A stretch of DNA of 64,000 nucleotides from Paracholeplasma vituli (GTDB taxonomy: Bacteria > Bacillota_I > Bacilli_A > Acholeplasmatales > UBA5453). The stretch is from contig NZ_JAOEGN010000001.1 of assembly GCF_025446935.1 (NCBI RefSeq), forward strand, positions 62,001-126,000, given 5' to 3'. The translations under genes were made by a program, and so were the position numbers. The notes beneath the pieces are model-generated. The model had not been told where the DNA came from and did no database searches. It worked only from the letters and a program-made list of their open reading frames with translations. Of this stretch, positions 18,360 through 26,903 are shown one piece after another. Position 1 is the stretch's first letter. Each line of letters opens with the position of its first letter.

Positions 18360-21300
18360 TTAGAATTTTTTCTTAAGAACAAATTTGAATACTAAGAAGA
18401 TTACAACTGCAAGTGTCACAACTGAACCTGATACGATACCAACGACTGCGCCTGTAGATAAACCTTCATTTTCAGATGGTGTTTCACCAGTTGTCGTCTT
18501 TTGACCTGCTTGAGATTGATTTTTCAACTTCGTGATGGTTGCGTCTAATGCAACTAACTCAGTTGTAATTTCTTCTGCAGTTAAATCTTCTCTTAACAAC
18601 ATCGCTTCAACTGCGGCAATCTTAGCATCAACTTCTGCTAATAGTGCTTTAGAAGCATATAATTGTGTCGATGGTTTATCTTTGATATCGCCAACTAATT
18701 CAACTACTTTAGCTCTTTCAGTCTTAAGTTGTGTTAACTTAGCTTGAAGTTCTGCTTTATCAATAGTTGGTAGTTCTTCAAAGCCATCTAAGTTCCATTC
18801 TGGAAGGGCTTGTTCAACGCCTTCTACCATATGTTTATTGTCTTCTGTAATTTGTGCATCTCTAAAGTATTCATACACAATCACATCGCCAGTAATATAA
18901 GATCTAATGTAACCTGCTGTAAAGTTTTGATACGTTACTTCTAGTGTCTTAGCTTGACCTTCATAAGTCACATCAACATTCACTTTAAATGAATCAGCAA
19001 CTGGGAATCCAAATGTGATGTTACCATTTAATAATGCGTATTGTTGTAACATTTCATCTTTAACTAATACAACTGGTGAGTATGGTGTTTGCATGAGGAC
19101 AACTGTGAAGTTAGATTGTCCCCAAACACTTGCAGTACTCTTACTTGGGTTATAACCTTGAGTTAAACCGTTTCCATTCCATTCATGAACCCATTCGATA
19201 GCATGATTGAACATAAAGCCTTCATCCACTTTTGCGGTGAAGTAATTCATATAAGCTTCATACACTCTTAATACTTCGTGTTCAAAGTCAACATGGTTAC
19301 CTTTGGCGATATTACTTCTAGATTCAGTTCTACCGGCACGTTTGTCAATTTCTCTACCTTTAAAGTCTAATTGAACAGATTCTGAATAAGTGATTTCAAC
19401 CACTTCTTCAGTTACCTTCATATAACCATATTTAAAGTTTTGATAAGTTGAGCCTTCGTGTGTGAATTCTCTACTTGTAGGTGTACCTAATCCTTCGAAT
19501 CCGTCACCACCTGGTGCACCTTCAGCATTAGCTCGTTCCCAAATTGTTAGCATGTCGCCATAAATTGGATAAGCAGCGTTGTCATATACTTCTTGCATGA
19601 TCTTACCATGTTCAAATTCTTGAACGATAACATCGATCCATTCAGTTGTGATAGATGGATTTGGGTATAATCTCACGATAACAGCATCACCGACTGGTAA
19701 GCCTAAATCGTGACCGCCTCTGTCTCTTGCGAAAACAAATGCATCACCAAATGAGTCTTGAATGATTAATTTCTTAGTTGCGTCTAATGCAATGTTAGAA
19801 GTCACATTCTTAAGTGAAGTAACGTCATCACCTAATTGACCAATAGTCTTAGGTAATACATTAATTTTAGTTGGATCTAATGAATCAATTTGGAAATGAT
19901 ACTTAGTTGTAATTAAGTTTACTGAGTCAGCGAAAATTGGGAAACCACTTACTTCGATAGCCTCAGCCATATTATCTTTGCCAGAACGGAATGCGTTATA
20001 TAGATGTGCATCTGTGATGCTAATCTTATTGTCTTCGTTTTCATACCAGAAGTTACCTGAGTTTTCAGCAACATCAAAATTGATGAACTTGTATGTGCCT
20101 ACTTCAGGTACACCACGAGCGATGACATAAGTTGCTCTTACGGTTAGTGCATTCGTAACGTTTGTGATATCGCCATCCCAACCATTAAAGTCATATTCTG
20201 CTCTAGTTGGTGTTACTGGTGCAGTTGCAGCCGTACCATGTGGTACAGAAACAGTGCCTAAAACTGTGTCATCCCAGTCTATGAATGTGACTGTATGGTT
20301 TGCATTTGCAATACCATGTGTGACTAATGCTTGTTCAACGGTTTCACCGTTTAGCCAAGTTGTAAATTCAGCACCTGCTTTAAATTCTTTAATCAAGTTA
20401 TTATTGACATCTCTTAAGTTTGATGTGTAAACAATACCTTTTTCGAATAATTGATAGGTTGCATTATAAAGTGTTCTTCTGATGTCACTTGGACGACCTA
20501 ATGCAACTCTTTCACCTAATGCAGGTTGGTTAAATTCTGGTGCAATTTCAAATGCATCGTTATACCAGTAACCTTGTGTAATGAATACGTTACCCCAACC
20601 GATGTTTTGACCTGTACCATCTTTCATAATGTGCCATACACCAACGTCATCTGCTCTAAATGTCAAAGCATGAATACGTGTGTTACCAAATGGATCATCT
20701 ACACTTGTCTTATATGGTGCTCTATCGTCACGGATCATTTGTCCGACAACATCTCTAATGTTTTCAGTGATACGAATACGTTCCCAACCGGTCATGTATA
20801 CGTCTCTGTTAGTTGTGCCCCAGTGATAGTTGATGAATTCTCTTGGTGCACCGACTCTAAAGTTCATAATTGTACCAACTGAGTCTACTGCTAATTGTTC
20901 AGAGAAAGTTGCAACACCTGCTTCAACCTTAACAAGACCATATTCAAAGTTTTGATATAATACACCTTCGAAATCATATTGAATAGAGGTTGGCGCCCCG
21001 GTTAATGAGAAATCCGCATTACCAGTTAATGCAACCACTAAGTCATACATTGCTTTTGTAATAGGTGCTGCGCCGTATTGTGGTCTACCAGCGTGGCTAC
21101 CCATCATAATATAACCATTTTCAAATGATTGCTTATAAAGTTTCTTAGCAACATTTACTCTAGGCTCTGCAATTTCGCCAGATTCTGCAGTAAATGCAAG
21201 TGGGTTATAATTAGCCATCGCTACTTCGCTTGTAGGTAACCCTAATGAAGCAACAAAGTTTTCTGACCATTTATATGCTTTTGCAAAGTCATTCTTAACA

Positions 21301-21854
21301 GCTTCAGCTGTGAAGCTTGCACCAGCACCCATAAATGCATCTAGTGTTGTACCAACACCAACATTAAAGGTGTGGTTACTTGAATCTGATACCTTAACAA
21401 CCGCTAGGTCGCTAACGATGTATTTTTCACCCGATACTTCAGTAACGGCAAGTAATACACCTGGGGTAATTGTATTTAGCTCATTTAGTTTTGCAATAAC
21501 GGCTAAATCTTTAACAACAATTGGTTTACCTTCTACTTCATTGAAGAAGATTGCCCCTTCTAGTGCGGCTTCTGAATCACCAAATGTTTGATATAATCCG
21601 TGACGCGCTTTATCTAAACTAATGACTTTAACTGTACCAACAGATGGTTTAGTTAAACCGCTTGATTCATACGCATCCACAAATTGTTGTTGAATGAATG
21701 ATTCTTTACCTTTTGCCCAAGCAGGAACCTCTGCACTTACAATCACACCTGTGTTAGCATCTGCAGCTGCAGATAACTGAGTAGGTGATTTAATAAATGC
21801 AACAACGGCTAGTAGCATGATTGCTGCTGAAAGCATTAAACGAAATTTTCTCAT
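18360..21854 (-). CDS. Large membrane-anchored surface protein with LGFP-like repeats
   Basis: About 1164 residues. A Sec signal (LMLSAAIMLLAVVAFIKS) opens the protein and a membrane helix plus KFVLKKKF closes it; no LPXTG is present. The ectodomain has repeated units shaped G-x-P-x-S followed by YQNFEYG or QEFEHG (for example LGLPTSE, LTGAPTS, ALGRPSD, LGLPVGD, LGTPTSR, FGFPVAD). This is the layout of LGFP repeats, which are best known from mycobacterial and corynebacterial envelope proteins. An InlB-B-like repeat (FNGWDGDITNVTNALTV) lies mid-protein. Before the anchor there is a helical, FIVAR-like stretch and a Thr/Glu-rich linker. The start is ATG 21854, five bases after GGAGG; the ATG at 21866 is part of that site. 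The likely role is binding polymer at the surface. Confidence 0.8.
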   Translation of the reverse strand: MRKFRLMLSAAIMLLAVVAFIKSPTQLSAAADANTGVIVSAEVPAWAKGKESFIQQQFVDAYESSGLTKPSVGTVKVISLDKARHGLYQTFGDSEAALEGAIFFNEVEGKPIVVKDLAVIAKLNELNTITPGVLLAVTEVSGEKYIVSDLAVVKVSDSSNHTFNVGVGTTLDAFMGAGASFTAEAVKNDFAKAYKWSENFVASLGLPTSEVAMANYNPLAFTAESGEIAEPRVNVAKKLYKQSFENGYIMMGSHAGRPQYGAAPITKAMYDLVVALTGNADFSLTGAPTSIQYDFEGVLYQNFEYGLVKVEAGVATFSEQLAVDSVGTIMNFRVGAPREFINYHWGTTNRDVYMTGWERIRITENIRDVVGQMIRDDRAPYKTSVDDPFGNTRIHALTFRADDVGVWHIMKDGTGQNIGWGNVFITQGYWYNDAFEIAPEFNQPALGERVALGRPSDIRRTLYNATYQLFEKGIVYTSNLRDVNNNLIKEFKAGAEFTTWLNGETVEQALVTHGIANANHTVTFIDWDDTVLGTVSVPHGTAATAPVTPTRAEYDFNGWDGDITNVTNALTVRATYVIARGVPEVGTYKFINFDVAENSGNFWYENEDNKISITDAHLYNAFRSGKDNMAEAIEVSGFPIFADSVNLITTKYHFQIDSLDPTKINVLPKTIGQLGDDVTSLKNVTSNIALDATKKLIIQDSFGDAFVFARDRGGHDLGLPVGDAVIVRLYPNPSITTEWIDVIVQEFEHGKIMQEVYDNAAYPIYGDMLTIWERANAEGAPGGDGFEGLGTPTSREFTHEGSTYQNFKYGYMKVTEEVVEITYSESVQLDFKGREIDKRAGRTESRSNIAKGNHVDFEHEVLRVYEAYMNYFTAKVDEGFMFNHAIEWVHEWNGNGLTQGYNPSKSTASVWGQSNFTVVLMQTPYSPVVLVKDEMLQQYALLNGNITFGFPVADSFKVNVDVTYEGQAKTLEVTYQNFTAGYIRSYITGDVIVYEYFRDAQITEDNKHMVEGVEQALPEWNLDGFEELPTIDKAELQAKLTQLKTERAKVVELVGDIKDKPSTQLYASKALLAEVDAKIAAVEAMLLREDLTAEEITTELVALDATITKLKNQSQAGQKTTTGETPSENEGLSTGAVVGIVSGSVVTLAVVIFLVFKFVLKKKF

Positions 21855-21903
21855 TTTTTCCTCCATTTTCCTTTTATTGTAAAAATGATCCTACAGTATT
21901 CGT

Positions 21904-22022
21904 TACACTCCGTTGACAAAACAAATGTTATGTCTCACTATCCTAATATTCTAGCTATACTAGAACCTTTACACTCCCTATTCAAGCTCAATTTTAGTAT
22001 ATGTAATAAATGATATATCATT
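21904..22022 (-). promoter_or_regulatory. Regulatory region of the surface-protein gene
   Basis: On the minus strand TTGAAT-N17-TAGTAT is a candidate promoter. A perfect dyad TTCTAGCTATACTAGAA (21949-21965) covers its -10. The 9-mer TTACACTCC occurs twice (21904-21912 and 21969-21977, 65 bases apart). A palindrome AATGATATATCATT lies at 22009-22022. No gene is visible between 21867 and 22153. Confidence 0.45.
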
Positions 22023-22037
22023 ACATTATATAATAAA

Positions 22038-22101
22038 AAGAGATTGAAATTGTGTTCCTTATCCTCATTATAAGTGAAGATGAAACCGATTTCAATCTCT
22101 T
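22038..22101 (-). terminator. Terminator of the SGNH-lipoprotein gene
   Basis: AAGAGATTGAAAT (22038-22050) pairs with ATTTCAATCTCTT (22089-22101). On the minus strand the stem runs into TTTTTATTAT. The loop is long (38 bases). Confidence 0.65.
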
Positions 22102-22153
22102 ACAGCCTGATTGGTTTTTTTATGTCATTTATAACATTTGAAGTATTTTTTTA

Positions 22154-23827
22154 TTAGGATACGCTATATGGCCTAGCGTTCGCATCGTTAACGGCTTTTC
22201 TAATATTATCAAGATTTGCGATGATTCCAACCCCTGGTTTTGTGAAGGTTACTTTTGTGACATCGATGTTGGTAATGGTTTTAATCCACATAAGACCAGC
22301 TGTGTATTGACCCATTTCATTTAAGTGATATCCATCTCTGGTTAGTGTATCTCCGACAGATACTCTTAAATTTTGAATGGCTGTACCGGATGGAATGATA
22401 TAACTTATTTCTTTTAGTGTTTTTACTTGCTTTTGTGTAGCCGATACAATCATGTCATACATCTTAGTTTGATCATTGTCATATTTAGGGAATTCCCAGT
22501 GTGTACTGTCTTGTTGATAAGCCCAAGTCATTTGGAATGCAAACTTCGTATTTGGATTGTTATTCACTTTGCCGATATTATAGATAAAATCTTTAAGTGT
22601 TGGAACGTAACTCGATTCAATACCACTGAGTCCGCTCACTTGTTGAACTGTGATGATATCCCAGTTCATCATTTCGATTGCTTCTTTAATGGTGACGTTT
22701 TTCGTAATACTATGTCCGTCTTTAGAGCTCCATACACGATATTCGTATACAGGATTATTTTGTAATAAGTTACCATTATGTTGAGCTAAGGACGATCCAC
22801 CGATATAAAGATATGCAATCACATAATCCTTAATACCGATATCAACAACCATTTCATCTAGGAATGAATAGGCATCTGCTGTAAAACTATTACCAATCGA
22901 TAACATATATAGTTGGTCCATATATCTTAATACTTTTGAAGGGTCTGGTTTTGGGTATAGCTCACTTGATGTAACGGCATATGGATTTAAGATAGCTGCA
23001 TCAACTGCTTCTTTGATTGCGCCAAACTCATCCGTTGTTACTTCTTCATCGGTTAAGGTTAATGTATCCAAATCCGTATCAAAGAAATACTTAATCCAGG
23101 TTAATCCAGCTGCATATTGCCCTATCTTATTTAAATGATACCCGTCTCTTGTTAAATTATCTTCGATGACTGAATTCCTTAAATTTTGAATAACTGTCCC
23201 AGAAGGAATAATAAAGTCAATATCGTCATGTTTACCGATGATGTTTTGTGCAACATAAATGATACTGTCATACATCATCACTTGATCTTTACTATAATTC
23301 ACAAAATCTGGGTGTGTACTAGATGCTTCATATGCCCATGTCATATGAAACGCAATGCGCACATGCTTATTTTTAGAATTGGTTTTAATAAAGTTGATCA
23401 AGTTATCCAAGTAAGGTTGGTAGGTATTAGCAACCCCACTTTTACCACTGACTTGTTGAACCGTTACAATATCCCATGACTCATCTTGTAGTACTTGAGC
23501 CATGGTATGAAGCGGTTTGGTATCTAGACCAGCTTCTGTTCGCTTTTGATAATTGTAAACTGCATTGTTTGTTCTGGCGTTGGTGTCATGAACTTCTAGA
23601 CTTGACCCACCGATATCTAAATGTCCTAAGACAAATCCAGGTTTTATAAGATTATCTTCAATGATGTCATAAAAATAGGTTAATGCATCATTACTGAAAC
23701 TATTACCAATCACTAGAATTTTTTGATTATCGTATGTTGGCACTTCTTCCTCCTCTTTTGGTTTATTGGTGCATCCTGAAATTAATAAACCTAGGATGAC
23801 TAAAAGACCTGTAAATAATTTTTTCAA
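22154..23827 (-). CDS. Tandem SGNH-hydrolase-like (DUF4886-type) lipoprotein
   Basis: Lipoprotein (LLVILGLLISGC) of about 557 residues with two copies of the same ~250-residue SGNH-like domain. Each copy has the nucleophile block (LVIGNSFSNDA and LSIGNSFTADA), a GGSSL block, DIVTVQQVSG / DIITVQQVSG, and the acid-His block LTRDGYHLN. Both copies keep Ser and the Asp-x-x-His pair, so both may be active. SGNH proteins in glycan loci are usually acetyl- or acyl-esterases that strip ester groups from polysaccharide. The start is probably TTG 23827, seven bases after GAGGAG; ATG 23833 and GTG 23836 are in frame but too close to it. The gene is monocistronic, with a terminator after it. Confidence 0.8.
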   Translation of the reverse strand: MKKLFTGLLVILGLLISGCTNKPKEEEEVPTYDNQKILVIGNSFSNDALTYFYDIIEDNLIKPGFVLGHLDIGGSSLEVHDTNARTNNAVYNYQKRTEAGLDTKPLHTMAQVLQDESWDIVTVQQVSGKSGVANTYQPYLDNLINFIKTNSKNKHVRIAFHMTWAYEASSTHPDFVNYSKDQVMMYDSIIYVAQNIIGKHDDIDFIIPSGTVIQNLRNSVIEDNLTRDGYHLNKIGQYAAGLTWIKYFFDTDLDTLTLTDEEVTTDEFGAIKEAVDAAILNPYAVTSSELYPKPDPSKVLRYMDQLYMLSIGNSFTADAYSFLDEMVVDIGIKDYVIAYLYIGGSSLAQHNGNLLQNNPVYEYRVWSSKDGHSITKNVTIKEAIEMMNWDIITVQQVSGLSGIESSYVPTLKDFIYNIGKVNNNPNTKFAFQMTWAYQQDSTHWEFPKYDNDQTKMYDMIVSATQKQVKTLKEISYIIPSGTAIQNLRVSVGDTLTRDGYHLNEMGQYTAGLMWIKTITNIDVTKVTFTKPGVGIIANLDNIRKAVNDANARPYSVS

Positions 23828-23884
23828 ATTCATCACTCCTCTTCATGATATTAACAAATTAAAATTTGAATCTCAAGCCTTATA

Positions 23885-23958
23885 AGAAAACGCTTTTTTT
23901 CTGTGTGTAGCCTTTATTTATTATAAATAAACGGCGAAATGCATTTGTTTTGATGCAT
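23885..23958. promoter_or_regulatory. Intergenic region with a weak cre-like site and a dyad
   Basis: AGAAAACGCTTTTT (23885-23898) resembles a CcpA/LacI-type operator with central CG but misses two consensus positions. ATGCAT-N8-ATGCAT lies at 23939-23958. No confident promoter for the SGNH gene could be chosen. Confidence 0.25.
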
Positions 23959-24001
23959 ACTTTTATATCATTTATACCCATAAGAAATTTCTAATAACCC
24001 T

Positions 24002-24028
24002 TTGAAAACATTTTATTTATGCTACAAT
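24002..24028 (+). promoter_or_regulatory. Candidate promoter of the free BadF kinase gene
   Basis: TTGAAA at 24002-24007 and TACAAT at 24023-24028 with 15-base spacing. Transcription would begin near 24035, so the ATG at 24027 would not be transcribed and ATG 24045 must be the start. Confidence 0.45.
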
Positions 24029-24044
24029 GATTTCAGGTGATAAT

Positions 24045-24962
24045 ATGTTATTTTTAGGTATCGATGGTGGCGGGACAAAAACAAAAGTCATCATCATAAA
24101 TGAAGAAAGGAAAGTCTTATATGAAGGTACATCCGGTCCTTCTAGTTTAGATACAGTAGAAGAATCTATAACCATAAAACACATCAATGAAGCCTTATCT
24201 CATTATACTGTTAATGAATCATTTACAGCTGTTTTCGCTGGTTTGGGTGGCGTATCTGATGATTATTATAAAGCACGTCTAAAAGATTTATTAAGACACG
24301 TTATTGGTGTTTCAGAAGAGACATTGAGACTTTCTGCTAGCGATATGGAAAACGCACTAGCAAGCGGTTTATACTTTGAAGAAGGTTTAGCTTTAATCGC
24401 GGGAACCGGGATGGTCGCTTATGGGAAAAACAAAGAAAATATTACCCATAAGGCTGGTGGTTTAGGCTATAAAGAAGGAGATCTTGGCAGTAGCTATGAT
24501 TTAGGTATCAACGCTATTAGAGCATTAGCAAGAGCGCTTGATAATCGTTATCAAAAGACAGCTTTTACAGATGACCTTCAAGCTGCACTAGAGATATCCA
24601 CTGCAAGTGAGATTGCAACGCTAATGGACAAATGGCAAAACGAAAGAACCAAGATTGCCAACCTAGCACCATTTGTAACCAAGCATGCAAACCTTGGTAA
24701 CAGGTATGCAATTGATATTTGTAATCAAGCATCTAGAGAACTAGCTTTATCAGTTAAAGCGGTCCAAGATACAATTAGTTTAGCAACTCCAAAACTCGTG
24801 GTTGTTGGTTCACTCGGCAACTCAGGTGGCTATTTTAAAGAAGCACTTCATGGCTATTTAAAAACATTCATTCCTGGAATTGAAATCATTGAACCTAAAG
24901 TTGACCCAGCCTATGCTGCAGCGTTACTAGCACTTTATTACTACAACAAGCAATTAATATAA
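24045..24962 (+). CDS. BadF/BadG-type sugar kinase (N-acetylglucosamine kinase family)
   Basis: ATP-dependent kinase of about 305 residues in the actin-like ATPase fold. The phosphate-1 loop FLGIDGGGTKTKVIII opens the protein; then come AGLGGVS, the SDMENAL block, GTGMVAYGKNK, and GGLGYKEGDLGS. In NAG kinases the last block usually reads GDEGS. The start is ATG 24045 with AGGTGA four bases before it; alignment with the fusion protein at 35108 supports this. Family members phosphorylate GlcNAc or glucosamine, but the fused copy next to ManA suggests mannose as substrate here. It is a single-gene unit ending in the terminator at 24985. Confidence 0.85.
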   Translation: MLFLGIDGGGTKTKVIIINEERKVLYEGTSGPSSLDTVEESITIKHINEALSHYTVNESFTAVFAGLGGVSDDYYKARLKDLLRHVIGVSEETLRLSASDMENALASGLYFEEGLALIAGTGMVAYGKNKENITHKAGGLGYKEGDLGSSYDLGINAIRALARALDNRYQKTAFTDDLQAALEISTASEIATLMDKWQNERTKIANLAPFVTKHANLGNRYAIDICNQASRELALSVKAVQDTISLATPKLVVVGSLGNSGGYFKEALHGYLKTFIPGIEIIEPKVDPAYAAALLALYYYNKQLI

Positions 24963-24984
24963 ATCCTTTAATCCACATTAGTAT

Positions 24985-25032
24985 AAAACCCTATAACCTA
25001 GTGCATGATATGCATAGAGGCTATAGGGTTTT
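24985..25032. terminator. Bidirectional terminator
   Basis: AAAACCCTATA (24985-24995) pairs with TATAGGGTTTT (25022-25032), flanked by T/A runs. It separates the convergent kinase gene and the GH130 operon. Confidence 0.85.
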
Positions 25033-25052
25033 TTTGGAGAGATATAAATCTA

Positions 25053-25901
25053 TTATAGTAATTGATTAATAATGGTTTCGTAGGTTGTTGCAGATGGTTC
25101 TACAATATTAAATGTTTTCACATCGTCGATTTTGATGATTGCCCAGTTTTCTAACTTCGTATCGACAATCTTAATATAAAGCGTTTCGCCTCTAGTTAGT
25201 CCAGAAATAGTGAGTAGGTTAAACTTGTAGCCAACTAGGAATTCATTCCCACCATATTTTTGTGGGTTTGAATTCGCGAATTTCGCAATCATGACATCAT
25301 CGGATGCTCGATAAACCCCTAAATATAGGTTTTGGATATCATTACCGCCACCCAGTCTAAAGTTGATCCAACCAGACCCTCCTAAGACAAAGTTTGAAGA
25401 ACGGATCGCACCGACTTTATCGTCATCGGTTTTGGACCCATCAAAGAAATAGGTACCTTCTTTACGGTTATTGGTAGAAATGACATATTCGTTTTTGAAT
25501 GCGTCACTAGAACCACTGATTTGTTCAATCGTCCAACCGGTTAAATCGCCTGTTTCAAAACCGCCATTTTGAATGTCCATGTTTGCGGCGTATTCGTATA
25601 CGACAACAGTGAATGTCTTTTCATTCGCGGTATTGCCCGCTTTGTCGGTCGCGTTGTATTTCAGGGTATATGTCCCTGTTCGATTGGTGTTTAAGGTATC
25701 CCCTGAAACCACCACTTCAATGTCTTCATCTATATTATCGGATACAACCACGCTCGGGGGTGTGAATTCACCGCCGACAATCATCGCGGTGGTGCCGCCA
25801 TTTACTAATATGATGGGTTTTATGTTATCGACTTCTTTTTGTGTACAGCCTACTAATAATCCAAGTCCTAATACAGTCAGTAAAAGAAAGAATTTCTTCA
25901 T
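25053..25901 (-). CDS. Lipoprotein with DUF5011 Ig-like domain and a sugar-binding-type sandwich
   Basis: 282-residue lipoprotein (LTVLGLGLLVGC). Residues ~30-100 form a bacterial Ig-like DUF5011/HYR domain (GGEFTPPSVVVSDNIDEDI, NRTGTYTLKYNATDKAGNT). Residues ~105-275 form a beta-sandwich with NGGFETGDLTGWTI and GSGWINFRLGGG, a module often attached to GH32 and related glycosidases and thought to bind sugar. No catalytic domain is present, so it is probably a surface glycan-binding protein. It is the last gene of the GH130 operon; its ATG is one base from the preceding regulator's stop. Confidence 0.75.
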   Translation of the reverse strand: MKKFFLLLTVLGLGLLVGCTQKEVDNIKPIILVNGGTTAMIVGGEFTPPSVVVSDNIDEDIEVVVSGDTLNTNRTGTYTLKYNATDKAGNTANEKTFTVVVYEYAANMDIQNGGFETGDLTGWTIEQISGSSDAFKNEYVISTNNRKEGTYFFDGSKTDDDKVGAIRSSNFVLGGSGWINFRLGGGNDIQNLYLGVYRASDDVMIAKFANSNPQKYGGNEFLVGYKFNLLTISGLTRGETLYIKIVDTKLENWAIIKIDDVKTFNIVEPSATTYETIINQLL

Positions 25902-26888
25902 TTAAGCTCCTTTATGTTCTTTGACGGATTCTCTTTCTACCATTAAACATTCAAGGGTCATGTTGATCAGTTTCGCTTTCTTATTGTGAATGCGTCTGAG
26001 CATCAAGGTAATCGCTTGTTCAGCCATATATTTACGGGATACTTTCATCGTGGTAATTTGAGGGTTTGAAATTTTGGAATAAATGACATCGTCAAATCCG
26101 ATGATGGAAATATCTTCAGGTACTCTTAAGCCTTGTTTGTTTAATTTTTGAATGAGTAAATAAGCGCTATGGTCATTGTTACATAAAAAAGCACTTGGTA
26201 AGGATTCTGGTAAAACGACTTCTTTCATTTCACCAAGTTCGTTACGGTCTTCTAAAATGAGGGCGTTTTTATAGTCAAGCCCCTTTTCAATGAGCGCTTT
26301 GGTAAAGCCTAAATAACGGTCAATAATCGAATTGGTGGATGGGATTCTTCCCACATACCCAATCGAACTGTGGCCGTGTTTTAGTAAGTATTTCGTGGCG
26401 ATGTAGCCCGCGTTAAAGTTATTGGAAACGATACTATCTAAATTGAGGTCATCGTAATAAAAGTCGACACAGATGAGTGGAAGTTCTAAGGCTTCAACGG
26501 CTCTCACGAACGATTTTTCAAACTGTCCTAACATCATGATGCCATCCTTATTTGAGGTGGAAAAATGGATTTGTAAGTTCTTTTCATCGTTCTTCGAAAC
26601 GATTTTTAAAACGAGACTGATGTTCTTTGTAATGGCGTTTTCGTTTAATCGCTTATAAAGGGTTGTATAAAAGTCTTCGGTTTCCGCTAAAAAGATTTCA
26701 GGGACTAAAACAATCAGTTCATACTGTTCGTTCTTGGTATACTGATAACCCATTTCCTGAGCGACAAGGCGGACTTTTTCTTTCATATCCGAGGAAATAT
26801 CCGTATCGTTTTTAAAAGCCTTGGATACGGTCATTCTTGAGATATTCAAACGGTTAGCAATGTCTTGCATTGAGATTTTCTTAGACAT
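25902..26888 (-). CDS. LacI-family transcriptional regulator
   Basis: 328 residues. The N-terminal LacI HTH is complete (ISMQDIANRLNISRMTVSKAF) with a hinge helix region before a periplasmic-binding-type sensor (LICVDFYYDDLNLDSIVSNN, GYVGRIPSTNSIIDRYLGF, ISIIGFDDVIYSKI). It follows GAAGGAGG and sits between a small membrane protein gene and the DUF5011 lipoprotein gene. It is the natural local regulator of the GH130 operon and may bind the CG-centred site at 34831-34844, though that site also fits CcpA. Confidence 0.93.
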   Translation of the reverse strand: MSKKISMQDIANRLNISRMTVSKAFKNDTDISSDMKEKVRLVAQEMGYQYTKNEQYELIVLVPEIFLAETEDFYTTLYKRLNENAITKNISLVLKIVSKNDEKNLQIHFSTSNKDGIMMLGQFEKSFVRAVEALELPLICVDFYYDDLNLDSIVSNNFNAGYIATKYLLKHGHSSIGYVGRIPSTNSIIDRYLGFTKALIEKGLDYKNALILEDRNELGEMKEVVLPESLPSAFLCNNDHSAYLLIQKLNKQGLRVPEDISIIGFDDVIYSKISNPQITTMKVSRKYMAEQAITLMLRRIHNKKAKLINMTLECLMVERESVKEHKGA

Positions 26889-26903
26889 GGGTATACCTCC
26901 TTC

